A stretch of 38,823 nt of DNA from a bacterium (GTDB lineage Bacteria > Patescibacteriota > Andersenbacteria > UBA10190 > CAIZMI01): positions 1 to 38,823 of the forward strand of contig JAUSJG010000005.1 in NCBI GenBank assembly GCA_030647555.1, in the 5' to 3' direction. How positions within the stretch are numbered: the first letter of the stretch is position 1; each line of letters opens with the position of its first letter. Made by a program: the position numbers and the translations under genes. Below are positions 8,366 through 15,560 of the stretch, in pieces. The notes under the pieces are model-generated. The model was not told the DNA's origin and ran no database searches. It was given only the letters and a program-made list of their open reading frames with translations.

Positions 8366-8544
8366 AGGGCTTGGTAATAAATAAACACCCCATCTTATGT
8401 CCACTACATCTCCGACTACAACCACTTCTCAATCAAAAATCTTTCAACGTACTGAAAGTACGCTTCAAGATTTTGTTCAATCAAAGCGGTCGTATTCAGA
8501 GCGTATTGAACAGAATATGGAGTGTTTATTTATTACCAAGCCCT
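8366..8544 (+). repeat. Family-2 intercistronic element, copy 2
   Basis: Perfect 23-bp terminal arms (8366-8388 with 8522-8544), then CCAT/ATGG. The inner double stem is AAAATCTT/AAGATTTT plus CGTACT/AGTACG. The 179-bp length equals that of the copy at 16266-16444. It starts 4 nt after the upstream stop and ends 5 nt before the next ATG (8550). Confidence 0.92.
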
Positions 8545-8549
8545 AAGAC

Positions 8550-9902
8550 ATGTACAAGCTGGTCATGTGTAAAGCGCGAAAAGGGAGAGACAAAAAGGCA
8601 GGTTTTTCTTTATTGGAAACATTGATCGGCGTCACTGTTTTTGTCGTCATTGCCGTTGGTGTTTACCAAACATACAGTGCCGTTTACGTATTGATTGGAA
8701 CAACGAAGCAAAAAATCGCGGGAATTGCCTTGGCTAACGAGCAATTAGAAATAATTCGTAATCTGTCTTTTGCGGATGTGGGTATCGTCAATGGTGTTCC
8801 ATCTGGAAAAATTCCGCGCGTTCAAACACTGACTCGTTCCGGGGTAAGTTATTCCGTGGAAGCAACAATTAGAAATATAGATGACGCGTTTGATGGAACG
8901 ATCGGGGGTACCCCTAACGATCTTAGTCCCGCCGATTACAAGTTGGTGCAATTGGATATTTCTTGCGGTACTTGTAAACGGTTTGAGTCTTTTTCTATCG
9001 CATCCTATGTCGCGCCAAGGTCCATGGAACTTACTTCAAATAATGGCGCGATTTTTGTGAAAGTATTTGACGCGAGTGGTTTGGCAATTGCGGGGGCCAA
9101 TGTGCATATTGTGAATTCGCTTGCCAGTCCAGTGATTGATATCAATGAAACGACTAATAACGCTGGAGAATTTGCGCTGATAGATGTTCCTCCTGGGGTT
9201 GAGGCGTATGAAATAGCTGTTTCTAAAGAGGGTTATTCTTCTGAGCAAACATACCCAACGACCCTTCTCAACCCACATCCAACCAAAACAAATGCAACCG
9301 TAATTTCTAAACAAGCCACCCAGGTTAGTTTTTCTGTTGATCGGGTAAGTGCTCTTACAATTGCTACAGTGGATGAAAGCTGTATCGGCCTTTCGGGGAC
9401 CGACTTTACGCTGACTAGCACTAAATTAATTGGTACCGAACCGGATACACCAAAATATTCCGAAGTAATTACTACTGGTAGTAACGGGGAGGTGGCTTTG
9501 CTCGAGATGGAGTGGGGTAATTACACGCTTGAACCGGCTGTGGGGGTATTAGGGTATATTAGGTATTTTGCCGATCTGCCAATTAATTTATTGCCAGGTT
9601 CAGAACAAAAAGAAGTGGTTGTGATTAGGCCCGATGGGGCGGATCCGACATATAGTATTTTAGTTGACGTTAAAGATGTTGCTACGGGGCTAATTATTCC
9701 AAATGCTAGTGTTGTTCTGACAAAGGATTCTTTGCCCATTATGGCTTCGTCAAATTGCGCACCAACCGATCGAACCTTGTACCTCGGCTTGGAACCGGCA
9801 ATATATCATATCGTTGTTTCTGCTGATGGCTATTTACCATTTGTGGGTGATGTGGGGGTTAGTAATTCGTGGCAAGGGGTAAACATCACCTTAGCCAAAT
9901 GA
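8550..9902 (+). CDS. Prepilin-like protein with type IV N-methylation signal and carboxypeptidase-regulatory-like domains
   Basis: The N-terminus has a basic leader then GFSLLETLIGVTVFVVIAVGVY, a class III/type IV prepilin cleavage and methylation motif (cleavage after Gly, Glu at +5). The pilin-like part extends to ~150 with a C-x-x-C (DISCGTC). Residues ~160-450 contain about three beta-sandwich repeats of the carboxypeptidase D regulatory/Ig-like type (VKVFDASGLAIAGANVHI, GEFALIDVPPG, VDVKDVATGLIIPNASV, LGLEPAIYHIVVSADGY). At 450 aa it is far longer than a pilin, so it is probably a minor pilin or adhesive tip. The stop overlaps the next start by ATGA. The ATG at 8550 or 8568 are both possible starts. 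Confidence 0.85.
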   Translation: MYKLVMCKARKGRDKKAGFSLLETLIGVTVFVVIAVGVYQTYSAVYVLIGTTKQKIAGIALANEQLEIIRNLSFADVGIVNGVPSGKIPRVQTLTRSGVSYSVEATIRNIDDAFDGTIGGTPNDLSPADYKLVQLDISCGTCKRFESFSIASYVAPRSMELTSNNGAIFVKVFDASGLAIAGANVHIVNSLASPVIDINETTNNAGEFALIDVPPGVEAYEIAVSKEGYSSEQTYPTTLLNPHPTKTNATVISKQATQVSFSVDRVSALTIATVDESCIGLSGTDFTLTSTKLIGTEPDTPKYSEVITTGSNGEVALLEMEWGNYTLEPAVGVLGYIRYFADLPINLLPGSEQKEVVVIRPDGADPTYSILVDVKDVATGLIIPNASVVLTKDSLPIMASSNCAPTDRTLYLGLEPAIYHIVVSADGYLPFVGDVGVSNSWQGVNITLAK

Positions 9903-10519
9903 AAAAAGATATTACTGCTTTTAAAGACACTGGCTTCACGTTATTTGAAATAATGGTTACGATTGGGGTTATTTTAATAATTCTCATCCCGCTCACGAGA
10001 CTGCAGGTCAATATTTTAACTTATGGTCGCTTTTTCTATAATACCAATATCATTCAAGATGAAGCTCGGCGAATGATGCAGAAGTTTTCCGCGGAAGTGC
10101 GATCGATGACTCAATCAGGAACAGGAGCGTATTCGATTGAAAGTGCTATGAATAATAGTCTGGTTTTCTTTCGTGATATAAATCAAGATGGTCTTGTTGA
10201 ACGGATTCGGTACTATTTGGACGGCGTGGACCTTAAAAAAGGCGTGATTATTCCCACAGGCAATCCACAAACATATCTCACGGCTAACGAAAAAATATCG
10301 GTTGTTGTGCACGGAATATATAATGATGTTGGAACACCAATATTCCAATATTACAGTCGCAGTTACGATGGACAAACATCGGCACTTTCACAGCCGTTAG
10401 ATATTACAGCAATAAGGTTGATAAAAATAACCCTTCTTATTGGCACGGGAAATTCAAATCAGGATCGCATCACCTTAACAACGCAGGTGACGCTAAGAAA
10501 TATTAAGGATAATTTATAG
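9899..10519 (+). CDS. Prepilin-like protein (PilW/GspJ type)
   Basis: 206 aa. The ATG at 9899 overlaps the upstream TGA (ATGA), implying translational coupling. GFTLFEIMVTIGVILIILIPL near residue 12 is a prepilin signal with Glu at +5. The body has the long alpha helix (DEARRMMQKFSAEVRSM) and a beta part (LVFFRDINQDGLVERIRYYLDG) characteristic of minor pseudopilins of the PilW/GspJ group. It is presumably cleaved by a prepilin peptidase not encoded here and assembled in the pilus tip. Confidence 0.85.
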   Translation: MKKDITAFKDTGFTLFEIMVTIGVILIILIPLTRLQVNILTYGRFFYNTNIIQDEARRMMQKFSAEVRSMTQSGTGAYSIESAMNNSLVFFRDINQDGLVERIRYYLDGVDLKKGVIIPTGNPQTYLTANEKISVVVHGIYNDVGTPIFQYYSRSYDGQTSALSQPLDITAIRLIKITLLIGTGNSNQDRITLTTQVTLRNIKDNL

Positions 10520-10520
10520 T

Positions 10521-12038
10521 ATGTATAGATTTAAAAACAACAAGGGTTTTGCAAATAGCGGACAAATAATTATACCGGCGCTAGTTTTTGGTTGTATCGC
10601 GATTATTGTTATTACCGCGCTTCTTTCATGGGCGAGTTTAAATTTAAAATTAACGCGTCAGGCCGTGAGAAAAGAGCAAGCGCTACAAATCGCTGAAGCG
10701 GGGAATGATTACTATCGTTGGCATTTGGCGCATGCAAAAACTGATTATAAGGATGGTACTGGTGTTGATGGTCCTTATGTTCATGAGTTTAAGGATAAAA
10801 ATGGCAATGTCCTTGGGCAATTTAGTTTGGAAATTACAGCCCCGAGTTTGGGATCGACCGTAACGACAATAAAATCATCCGGTCAAGTTGTGGGCGATAC
10901 CGCAACCGAGCGACATATTCGAACAATGATGGCAATTCCTACAATAGCTAAATTTGCAGTTGCGTCGAATAGTGAGGTGCGTTTTGGTGCAGGTACCGAA
11001 ATATTTGGCCCGATTCATTCCAATGGCGGAATTCGTTTCGACGGATTGGCGCACAATATCGTTTCTAGTTCCAAACAATCTTATCTCGATCCGGATTCGC
11101 CTAACGATACTTCTTTTGGAGTGCATACACATATATCGCCGGCTGATCCGACTGTCCCTCCGTCACCACTGCCGCTCCCGGCGATACCAAGCAGGCCTGA
11201 TGTCTTCGTGACAGGAAGACAATTGTCTGTACCGGCTGTGGATTTTGCCGGATTAACTCCTGATTTACAGACAATGAAAACCGATGCAAATACAAGTGGA
11301 ATTTATTTAGCACCATCTGGAAAAAAAGGGTATCACTTGGTTTTGAAAAATAATAACACGGTTGATATTTATAAAGTAACGGCGTTAACCTCGCCCGCAT
11401 CGGGTTGTTCAAATCAAGAGGGAAGTGGTTCGTATTGGGGAACATGGACGATATCCACTGAGACGTTTGTAAGAAACTCAACAATTCCCAGTAACGGATT
11501 AATTTTTGTTGAGGATGATACCTGGGTTGATGGAAATGTTAATAATTCCCGTTTGACAATTGCTGCGGCACGTTTTCCAGATGTTGATTCAACGCGTGCC
11601 AGCATAATTATCAATAATAATCTAACTTATACAAATTATGGCGCGAGTGCTTCGTCTGGTTCTTCGGCGGCCCTTTGTAATGCGACTTATGATGTGATTG
11701 GATTGATAGCTCAGAGAAATATCAATATTGGTCTCGGAAGTGCCAATGATTTGCGTGTCGATGCCGCGCTGATTGCGCAATATGGTCGTGTCGGGCGTTA
11801 TTACTACAACCGTTCGTATTGTGGTTCAAATTCATTACGTAATTCAATTACACTCTACGGAATGATTGCCTCTAATACTCGTTATGGTTTTTCTTGGATT
11901 TGTAGCGGTACAACTCACTGCTCTGGGTATACTACAAGAAATATTAATTATGATTCGCACTTATTATATTGCGCTCCTCCGGATTTTCCCTTAACTTCGG
12001 ATCAATACGAAACCATCTCTTGGGAAGAGGTGCGGTGA
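10521..12038 (+). CDS. PilX-like pilus assembly/surface protein
   Basis: 505 aa, starting one base after the previous stop. The N-terminus has GQIIIPALVFGCIAIIVITALLSW followed by RQAVRKEQALQIAEAGNDYYRWHL, the 'A..iAEAG...' pattern of PilX N-terminal proteins; it lacks a Glu+5 prepilin motif, as PilX-like proteins in these genomes often do. The remainder is a long beta-rich ectodomain (NSEVRFGAGTEIFGPIHSNGG, LFAEDDTW-like VEDDTWVDGNV, INIGLGSANDLRVDAALIA) resembling a right-handed beta solenoid, with several Cys near the C-terminus. It is the last gene of the pil operon; no clear U-rich terminator follows, but structured repeats do. Confidence 0.78.
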   Translation: MYRFKNNKGFANSGQIIIPALVFGCIAIIVITALLSWASLNLKLTRQAVRKEQALQIAEAGNDYYRWHLAHAKTDYKDGTGVDGPYVHEFKDKNGNVLGQFSLEITAPSLGSTVTTIKSSGQVVGDTATERHIRTMMAIPTIAKFAVASNSEVRFGAGTEIFGPIHSNGGIRFDGLAHNIVSSSKQSYLDPDSPNDTSFGVHTHISPADPTVPPSPLPLPAIPSRPDVFVTGRQLSVPAVDFAGLTPDLQTMKTDANTSGIYLAPSGKKGYHLVLKNNNTVDIYKVTALTSPASGCSNQEGSGSYWGTWTISTETFVRNSTIPSNGLIFVEDDTWVDGNVNNSRLTIAAARFPDVDSTRASIIINNNLTYTNYGASASSGSSAALCNATYDVIGLIAQRNINIGLGSANDLRVDAALIAQYGRVGRYYYNRSYCGSNSLRNSITLYGMIASNTRYGFSWICSGTTHCSGYTTRNINYDSHLLYCAPPDFPLTSDQYETISWEEVR

Positions 12039-12042
12039 AATG

Positions 12043-12139
12043 CTCCGAGACTCGCGCCTCCTGGCGCCGAGATCTCGGAGTTCTTCGATTCTTGTGCAAA
12101 ACAAGTCAACAGGGCGTTGAGTTGTTTTGTGTACATTTG
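12043..12139. repeat. Tandem structured repeat, unit 1
   Basis: Stem I pairs CTCCGAGA (12043-12050) with TCTCGGAG (12073-12080). A conserved single strand GGAGTTC...CTTGTG follows, then stem II CAAAACAAGTCAAC (12097-12110) with its complement ending near 12128, then TGTACATTTGG (12129-12139). The same architecture recurs at 12168-12263 with different stem sequences. Confidence 0.8.
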
Positions 12140-12167
12140 GTAGTTTCGCAAAGCACACACAAGGTAG

Positions 12168-12263
12168 CTCCGGAAAATTAGCCTGTTGGCAAATTTTTCG
12201 GAGTTCATTGCTTCTTGTGTAAAATGGCTTCACGGGGTGTGAAGTCATTTTATGTACATTTGG
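12168..12263. repeat. Tandem structured repeat, unit 2
   Basis: Stem I pairs CTCCGGAAAATT (12168-12179) with 12192-12203. GGAGTTC (12200-12206) and CTTGTG (12214-12219) are kept. Stem II TAAAATGGCTTCAC (12220-12233) pairs with 12238-12251. TGTACATTTGG is kept at 12253-12263. A further GTTTTGCTTCGCAAAAC hairpin follows, before the tRNA. Confidence 0.8.
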
Positions 12264-12295
12264 ATTGTTTTGCTTCGCAAAACTTATGCAATGAG

Positions 12296-12368
12296 TGTCC
12301 CCGGCAGGATTCGAACCTGCGACCTTCAGCTTCGGAGGCTGACGCTCGATCCACTGCGCGACGGAGAC
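12296..12368 (-). tRNA. tRNA-Arg (anticodon CCG)
   Basis: The minus strand folds as a full cloverleaf: acceptor GTCTCCG/CGGGGAC, D arm GCGC/GAGC, anticodon stem TCAGC/GCTGA with loop CTCCGAA (anticodon CCG, reads CGG), T arm GCAGG-TTCGAAT-CCTGC, discriminator A. CCA is not encoded. Position 9 is C instead of the usual purine, and the D loop differs from the neighbouring copy (GATC versus GATA). Confidence 0.9.
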
Positions 12369-12390
12369 ATGTTTTTATTCTACTTCCTGG

Positions 12391-12562
12391 CTGTCCGGCA
12401 GGATTCGGCCTCGCCTCTCGAAGTGTTGATACACTTCTCGGGCTGGCCACCGCCTCATATTGCCTGTGGGCAATACTCCGGCGCTGAAAAACCATTAAAG
12501 GTTTTCCAGCCTGCGACCTTCAGCTTCGGAGGCTGACGCTCTATCCACTGCGCTACGGAGAC
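12391..12562 (-). pseudogene. Interrupted tRNA-Arg copy
   Basis: Minus bases 12562-12510 match tRNA-Arg(CCG) from the acceptor stem through the 5' half of the T stem, with canonical U8-A9. A 103-nt insert (12509-12407) replaces the TTC of the T loop. Then GAATCCTGCCGG resumes (12406-12395), but the 3' acceptor strand reads CGGACAG and no longer pairs fully. The insert has at least three hairpins (GAAAACC/GGTTTT, ATTGCC/GGCAAT, GAAGTGT/ACACTTC). It is probably a non-functional remnant. A third 3' fragment (TCGAATCCTGCCG) lies at 12590-12602 on the same strand. Confidence 0.75.
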
Positions 12563-12610
12563 CTAATTTAATTGTACTCTCTGTGCCGACGGCAGGATTC
12601 GACGACGTAT

Positions 12611-12919
12611 TTATATCCCCAGAAGGCCGAATTCGGCTCTTAGTTCTTCTGACATTTTTTCTACCGACCATGCTGGAGTAAATGTCAGTTCAGTTTTTAT
12701 TTCTTTAATACCCTCAATCAGGCGAAGTCGGTCGCGCATGTTTTTTTCGATGGTCGCCCCTTCAGGGCATGCGGGCGAGGTGAGAGAATAAACAATCGTG
12801 ACATCACCTATTTTATCTGTTAAAACTTCATAAATTAGACCCAGATCAACAATGTTATACCCGAGTTCCGGATCCTTTACGTCTTTTAGGGCTTCTCGTA
12901 TTTCCTTCTCGGCTATCAT
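12611..12919 (-). CDS. MIP18/DUF59-family iron-sulfur assembly protein
   Basis: 102 aa and single domain. The motifs DPELGYNIVDLGLIYEV and TSPACPEG are diagnostic of the MIP18 (DUF59, SufT/PaaD-like) family, whose members help maturation of Fe-S proteins; the Cys in TSPACP is the conserved reactive Cys. Length and single-domain form are typical for the stand-alone version. It could assist the Fe-S activase encoded at 20615-22330, but they are not in one operon and that is speculation. Its stop is followed directly by a tRNA 3' fragment. Confidence 0.9.
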   Translation of the reverse strand: MIAEKEIREALKDVKDPELGYNIVDLGLIYEVLTDKIGDVTIVYSLTSPACPEGATIEKNMRDRLRLIEGIKEIKTELTFTPAWSVEKMSEELRAEFGLLGI

Positions 12920-12978
12920 AGAAAATTACCATAATTCAAATTTGAAGGAATGGGAAGGGGTCGTTATAGCTCATAAAC

Positions 12979-13165
12979 AGTGTTACCGAAATCGTCTCGG
13001 ATAGTTCATAAATAGGGTTGCTATAATTTTGCTGTAATCAATTTAACTTAAGCTACCGTACCACCTACGAGGTGAAGCACGTTTGCTCCACCTCGTAGGT
13101 GGTACAAGGTGCCATGTTGACGTAACCCTTTCGTTTCTTTGTGATAAGGCGATTTCGGTAACACT
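12979..13165. repeat. Nested palindromic element (MITE-like), 187 bp
   Basis: Perfect 16-bp outer arms AGTGTTACCGAAATCG (12979-12994) and 13150-13165. An inner perfect 17-bp stem pairs 13058-13074 with 13089-13105 (GTACCACCTACGAGGTG). Intermediate AGGGTT/AACCCT pairs lie between. It fills most of the gap between the divergent DUF59 and PrsW genes. Confidence 0.85.
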
Positions 13166-13207
13166 TTCTAATGATCTGTTGCGGGGGTTTTATGCTAAAC
13201 TAAACCA

Positions 13208-14206
13208 ATGGACTTTAACAATGGCTCATTTGCCCTTTCTGACATGGTAGCAATCGCGATTATCGCCGGTTTATTAAGTTTGTTGCCGGTCGTGATAATG
13301 CTTTGGTTTTATTATGTTCGACAAAAACAACCAAGTGTTTCCGGAACATCAATGTTTCGTTTTTTCTCTATTGGCGTAATTGCTGTCATCATCTCCGTTC
13401 TTTTGGAAAAAGGAGTTTTTTTACTTTGGCAATTTATTTCACCGATAACCGCTGAAAAATTTTTTTCCGATAATGTTTCGATGGGTAATACGATTGAATT
13501 ATTTTTTGCTGCGGGAGTTACGTTTGGTATTGTTGCAATAATTGAGGAGGGTACGAAGTACCTACTTATGCGTCGTCTCATTTGGCGCACATACGACTTG
13601 GATCAAATAATCGATGGGGTACAACTTGGTATCGCTACCGGTCTAGGTTTTGCTTTTTTGGAAAATACATTTTATTTTTTGACACTTTTTAAGGGTTTTG
13701 AATTTGATACACTGGTCATTGTATTTTTTCTACGTTTTCTTATTTCTACGGTGGGGCACATGTCGTTTGGGGGCATCATGGGGTATCAGTTGGCAAAAGC
13801 GCGGTTTAATGTTACGGAAAAAAAATCTTTTAATGGAAAGGCAATTGTCTACCCATGGCTTATGCACGGGTTCTTTAATTTTCTGCTAGCCATCCAGCTC
13901 GCTTTCTATAATGTCATCTTGCTAATTATACCCTTGGCGATATTTTGGTATTGGTGGCACGACGACCGTCTTTTTCATGTTTATGTATTAAATGGGCATC
14001 CTTTGAAGTATCCGATAGCCAGTAAGAAGAAGGTAGTTTCAGTTGCCGGAAAAACTATCGTAGAGATTCTACCTTCCATGAGTTCATGTCCTAATTGTTA
14101 CGTAATAATTAATGAAGAGCAGAGTAAGTGCGACGCTTGTGGTATTCAATTTCATCGAAAAAAAATTATTCGAGAGATACCTTTTTTGCCTAATCAAGGT
14201 CTATAA
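13208..14206 (+). CDS. PrsW-family intramembrane protease-like protein with C-terminal zinc ribbon
   Basis: 332 aa with about eight membrane segments. The family motifs are present: EEGTKYL (~residue 117, EExxK), FAFLENTFYF (~150), the His of HMSFGGIMGY (~182) and HGFFNF (~220), the putative metal-binding residues of PrsW/CPBP-like proteases. After the last helix (LLIIPLAIFWYWW) a cytoplasmic tail carries CPNC...CDAC spaced 13 residues apart (~298-316), a zinc ribbon. PrsW cleaves anti-sigma factors in Bacillus; whether this one acts on such a target here is unknown. Confidence 0.85.
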   Translation: MDFNNGSFALSDMVAIAIIAGLLSLLPVVIMLWFYYVRQKQPSVSGTSMFRFFSIGVIAVIISVLLEKGVFLLWQFISPITAEKFFSDNVSMGNTIELFFAAGVTFGIVAIIEEGTKYLLMRRLIWRTYDLDQIIDGVQLGIATGLGFAFLENTFYFLTLFKGFEFDTLVIVFFLRFLISTVGHMSFGGIMGYQLAKARFNVTEKKSFNGKAIVYPWLMHGFFNFLLAIQLAFYNVILLIIPLAIFWYWWHDDRLFHVYVLNGHPLKYPIASKKKVVSVAGKTIVEILPSMSSCPNCYVIINEEQSKCDACGIQFHRKKIIREIPFLPNQGL

Positions 14207-14224
14207 TGTTTAAAATTAATTTTT

Positions 14225-14338
14225 ATGAATAAGATAATCACGTTCATTCTATTATTGTTTTTGGTAGTTTTAACTCTGGCAATAATTAGTCAATTTTACG
14301 CGCCACAAATGGCAACCAGCGTGTTTCAGGCTTTTTAA
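14225..14338 (+). CDS. Small single-pass membrane protein, 37 aa
   Basis: A short open frame in the gap between prsW-like and vanZ-like genes: MNKIITFILLLFLVVLTLAI then SQFYAPQMATSVFQAF. One clear hydrophobic helix follows a short basic start. There is no Shine-Dalgarno, like many genes here. Tight spacing on both sides (19 and 9 nt) and co-orientation support it, but it is short and without recognised homology. Confidence 0.45.
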   Translation: MNKIITFILLLFLVVLTLAIISQFYAPQMATSVFQAF

Positions 14339-14347
14339 TAAATTGGG

Positions 14348-14734
14348 ATGCATAGTAGTATGAAAAAAAATATCGATTGGATTGCACTTTTGGCTTGGTG
14401 TGGAGTTATTTTCTTTTTTTCCAGTGTGCCAAATCTTTCCAGTGGGTTAAAGGAAGATTTTTTACTAAGAAAAATTGCTCATGCATCAGAATATGCCGTG
14501 TTGGCGTTTTTGTTTTTTAATGTTTTGAGAAACCGATTTGGTGATAAACATTTTAATATTTTAATGACTGCGTTGGTTGCGTTAGCCTACGCGTTTACGG
14601 ACGAGGTACACCAAACTTTTGTTCGAGGACGGTCCGGCAATTTTTTTGATATTAGTATCGATTCGTTGGGTATCACTATTGGCTTATTGTTAATTATGTT
14701 CTTTGGTTATTGTAGCAAGCGGAAAAAACAATAA
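14348..14734 (+). CDS. VanZ-like membrane protein
   Basis: 128 aa with four membrane segments. The VanZ-like signature is visible: FFFSSVPNLSSG, LLRKIAHASEYAVLAFLFF, LAYAFTDEVHQTFVRGRSGNFFDISIDSLG. The conserved K-x-x-H-x-x-E-Y and D-E-x-H-Q residues are present. The function of this family is poorly defined (linked to glycopeptide resistance in one case). Start at 14348 or 14360 (MKKNIDW). It ends at a hairpin shared with the convergent rplT. Confidence 0.88.
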   Translation: MHSSMKKNIDWIALLAWCGVIFFFSSVPNLSSGLKEDFLLRKIAHASEYAVLAFLFFNVLRNRFGDKHFNILMTALVALAYAFTDEVHQTFVRGRSGNFFDISIDSLGITIGLLLIMFFGYCSKRKKQ

Positions 14735-14772
14735 CATATTAAAGCTCCTGCCGAAGCAAGAGTTTTAATATG
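14735..14772. terminator. Bidirectional hairpin terminator
   Basis: CATATTAAA...GCTC pairs with GAG...TTTTAATATG between the convergent vanZ-like and rplT genes. The U-tract is short on either strand. Confidence 0.6.
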
Positions 14773-14789
14773 TTTGGGAAATAAGATCT

Positions 14790-15149
14790 TTAACTGACTA
14801 ACGATTTCTTTGCTTCGTCAACAACCCGCTTAAATATTGCCGGTTTTTCTTGGGCGAGCAGAACTAACATTTTGCGGTTGATGGTGATATTCTGTTTCTT
14901 TAATAGGTTGATGAAGCTACTATATGAAACTTCATGTGGCTTGAGAGCGGCTGAAAGTTGTATGTTCCACAATCTGCGGAAATCGCCCTTCTTCTTGCGA
15001 CGATGCGCGTAGGCATACTGGCCGGCTTTGGTTAAGGCTTGTCTGGCTTCACGTAGGTGGGTTTTGCGACGATGAAAAAAACCTTTGGTTTGGCGTAGGA
15101 TATTACGGCGTCTTTTGGCGTGAATTGTACCTCGTTTTACTCGTGGCAT
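14790..15149 (-). CDS. rplT: 50S ribosomal protein L20
   Basis: 119 aa, full length. The classic start is MPRVKRGTIHAKRRRNILRQTKGF, with RRKTHLREARQAL and the C-terminal AALKPHEVSYSSFINLLKKQNITINRKMLVLLA. It binds 23S rRNA early in large-subunit assembly. It is the third gene of the infC-rpmI-rplT group, 21 nt after rpmI. Confidence 0.97.
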   Translation of the reverse strand: MPRVKRGTIHAKRRRNILRQTKGFFHRRKTHLREARQALTKAGQYAYAHRRKKKGDFRRLWNIQLSAALKPHEVSYSSFINLLKKQNITINRKMLVLLAQEKPAIFKRVVDEAKKSLVS

Positions 15150-15170
15150 GGGGGAATAATTTAATACTAG

Positions 15171-15386
15171 TTATTTTGGGTTAACCGGGGCGTTGAACGG
15201 CATTAGACGGGTAAGACGTTTACGGTCGGTGCTGTCGATTTCTTGGTCACGTCGACGTGCCATTAATGTCTTTTTAGAACGACCGACGTTGAAGTGGCCA
15301 TGCATTGTGCGACGACGCATAACTTTACCAGCTTTGCTAAAGCTAAAACGCTTGGCTGCCGCCTTTCGGGTCTTTTGTTTAACCAT
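15171..15386 (-). CDS. rpmI: 50S ribosomal protein L35
   Basis: 71 aa: MVKQKTRKAAAKRFSFSKAGKVMRRR with KTLMARRR and the usual C-terminus. The frame is open further upstream, but the conserved L35 N-terminus fixes the ATG at 15386-15384. This ATG lies one base after the right end (GTTGATATACTGGG) of a family-1 element, so ribosome entry must occur on or next to the element; no Shine-Dalgarno is visible. Confidence 0.96.
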   Translation of the reverse strand: MVKQKTRKAAAKRFSFSKAGKVMRRRTMHGHFNVGRSKKTLMARRRDQEIDSTDRKRLTRLMPFNAPVNPK

Positions 15387-15387
15387 G

Positions 15388-15524
15388 CCCAGTATATCAA
15401 CCGTCAACATAAGCGAAAACGCTTATATTGAGTGGATTTTAAGGATGAGGGCGTGTGACTTAGTCATGATGGTATTTTAAACGAATATGATTCGTGCCTA
15501 GTAATTGACGGTTGTATTACTGGG
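15388..15524 (-). repeat. Family-1 intercistronic element, copy 3 (infC-rpmI gap)
   Basis: Minus strand: left end 15524-15511, right end 15401-15388. The variable arm CGTCAA pairs with TTGACG. The hairpin ATAAGCG/CGCTTAT (15409-15426) sits next to the right arm. It ends one base before the rpmI ATG. Confidence 0.9.
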
Positions 15525-15560
15525 CATGATTGATAAGCTTACGGAATAATGTATTTTTCG

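Noticed and set aside
6994-8544. CRISPR array
   Set aside because: The repeats are long, few, palindromic and separated by genes; no regular short spacers and no cas genes.
12215-12536. Overlapping open frames across the tRNA-Arg region on both strands
   Set aside because: They run through the tRNA cloverleaf and the structured repeats; no protein-like composition.
12979-13165. Integron attC sites
   Set aside because: Large palindromes resemble attC in outline, but no R'/R'' core sites and no integrase gene are in the window.
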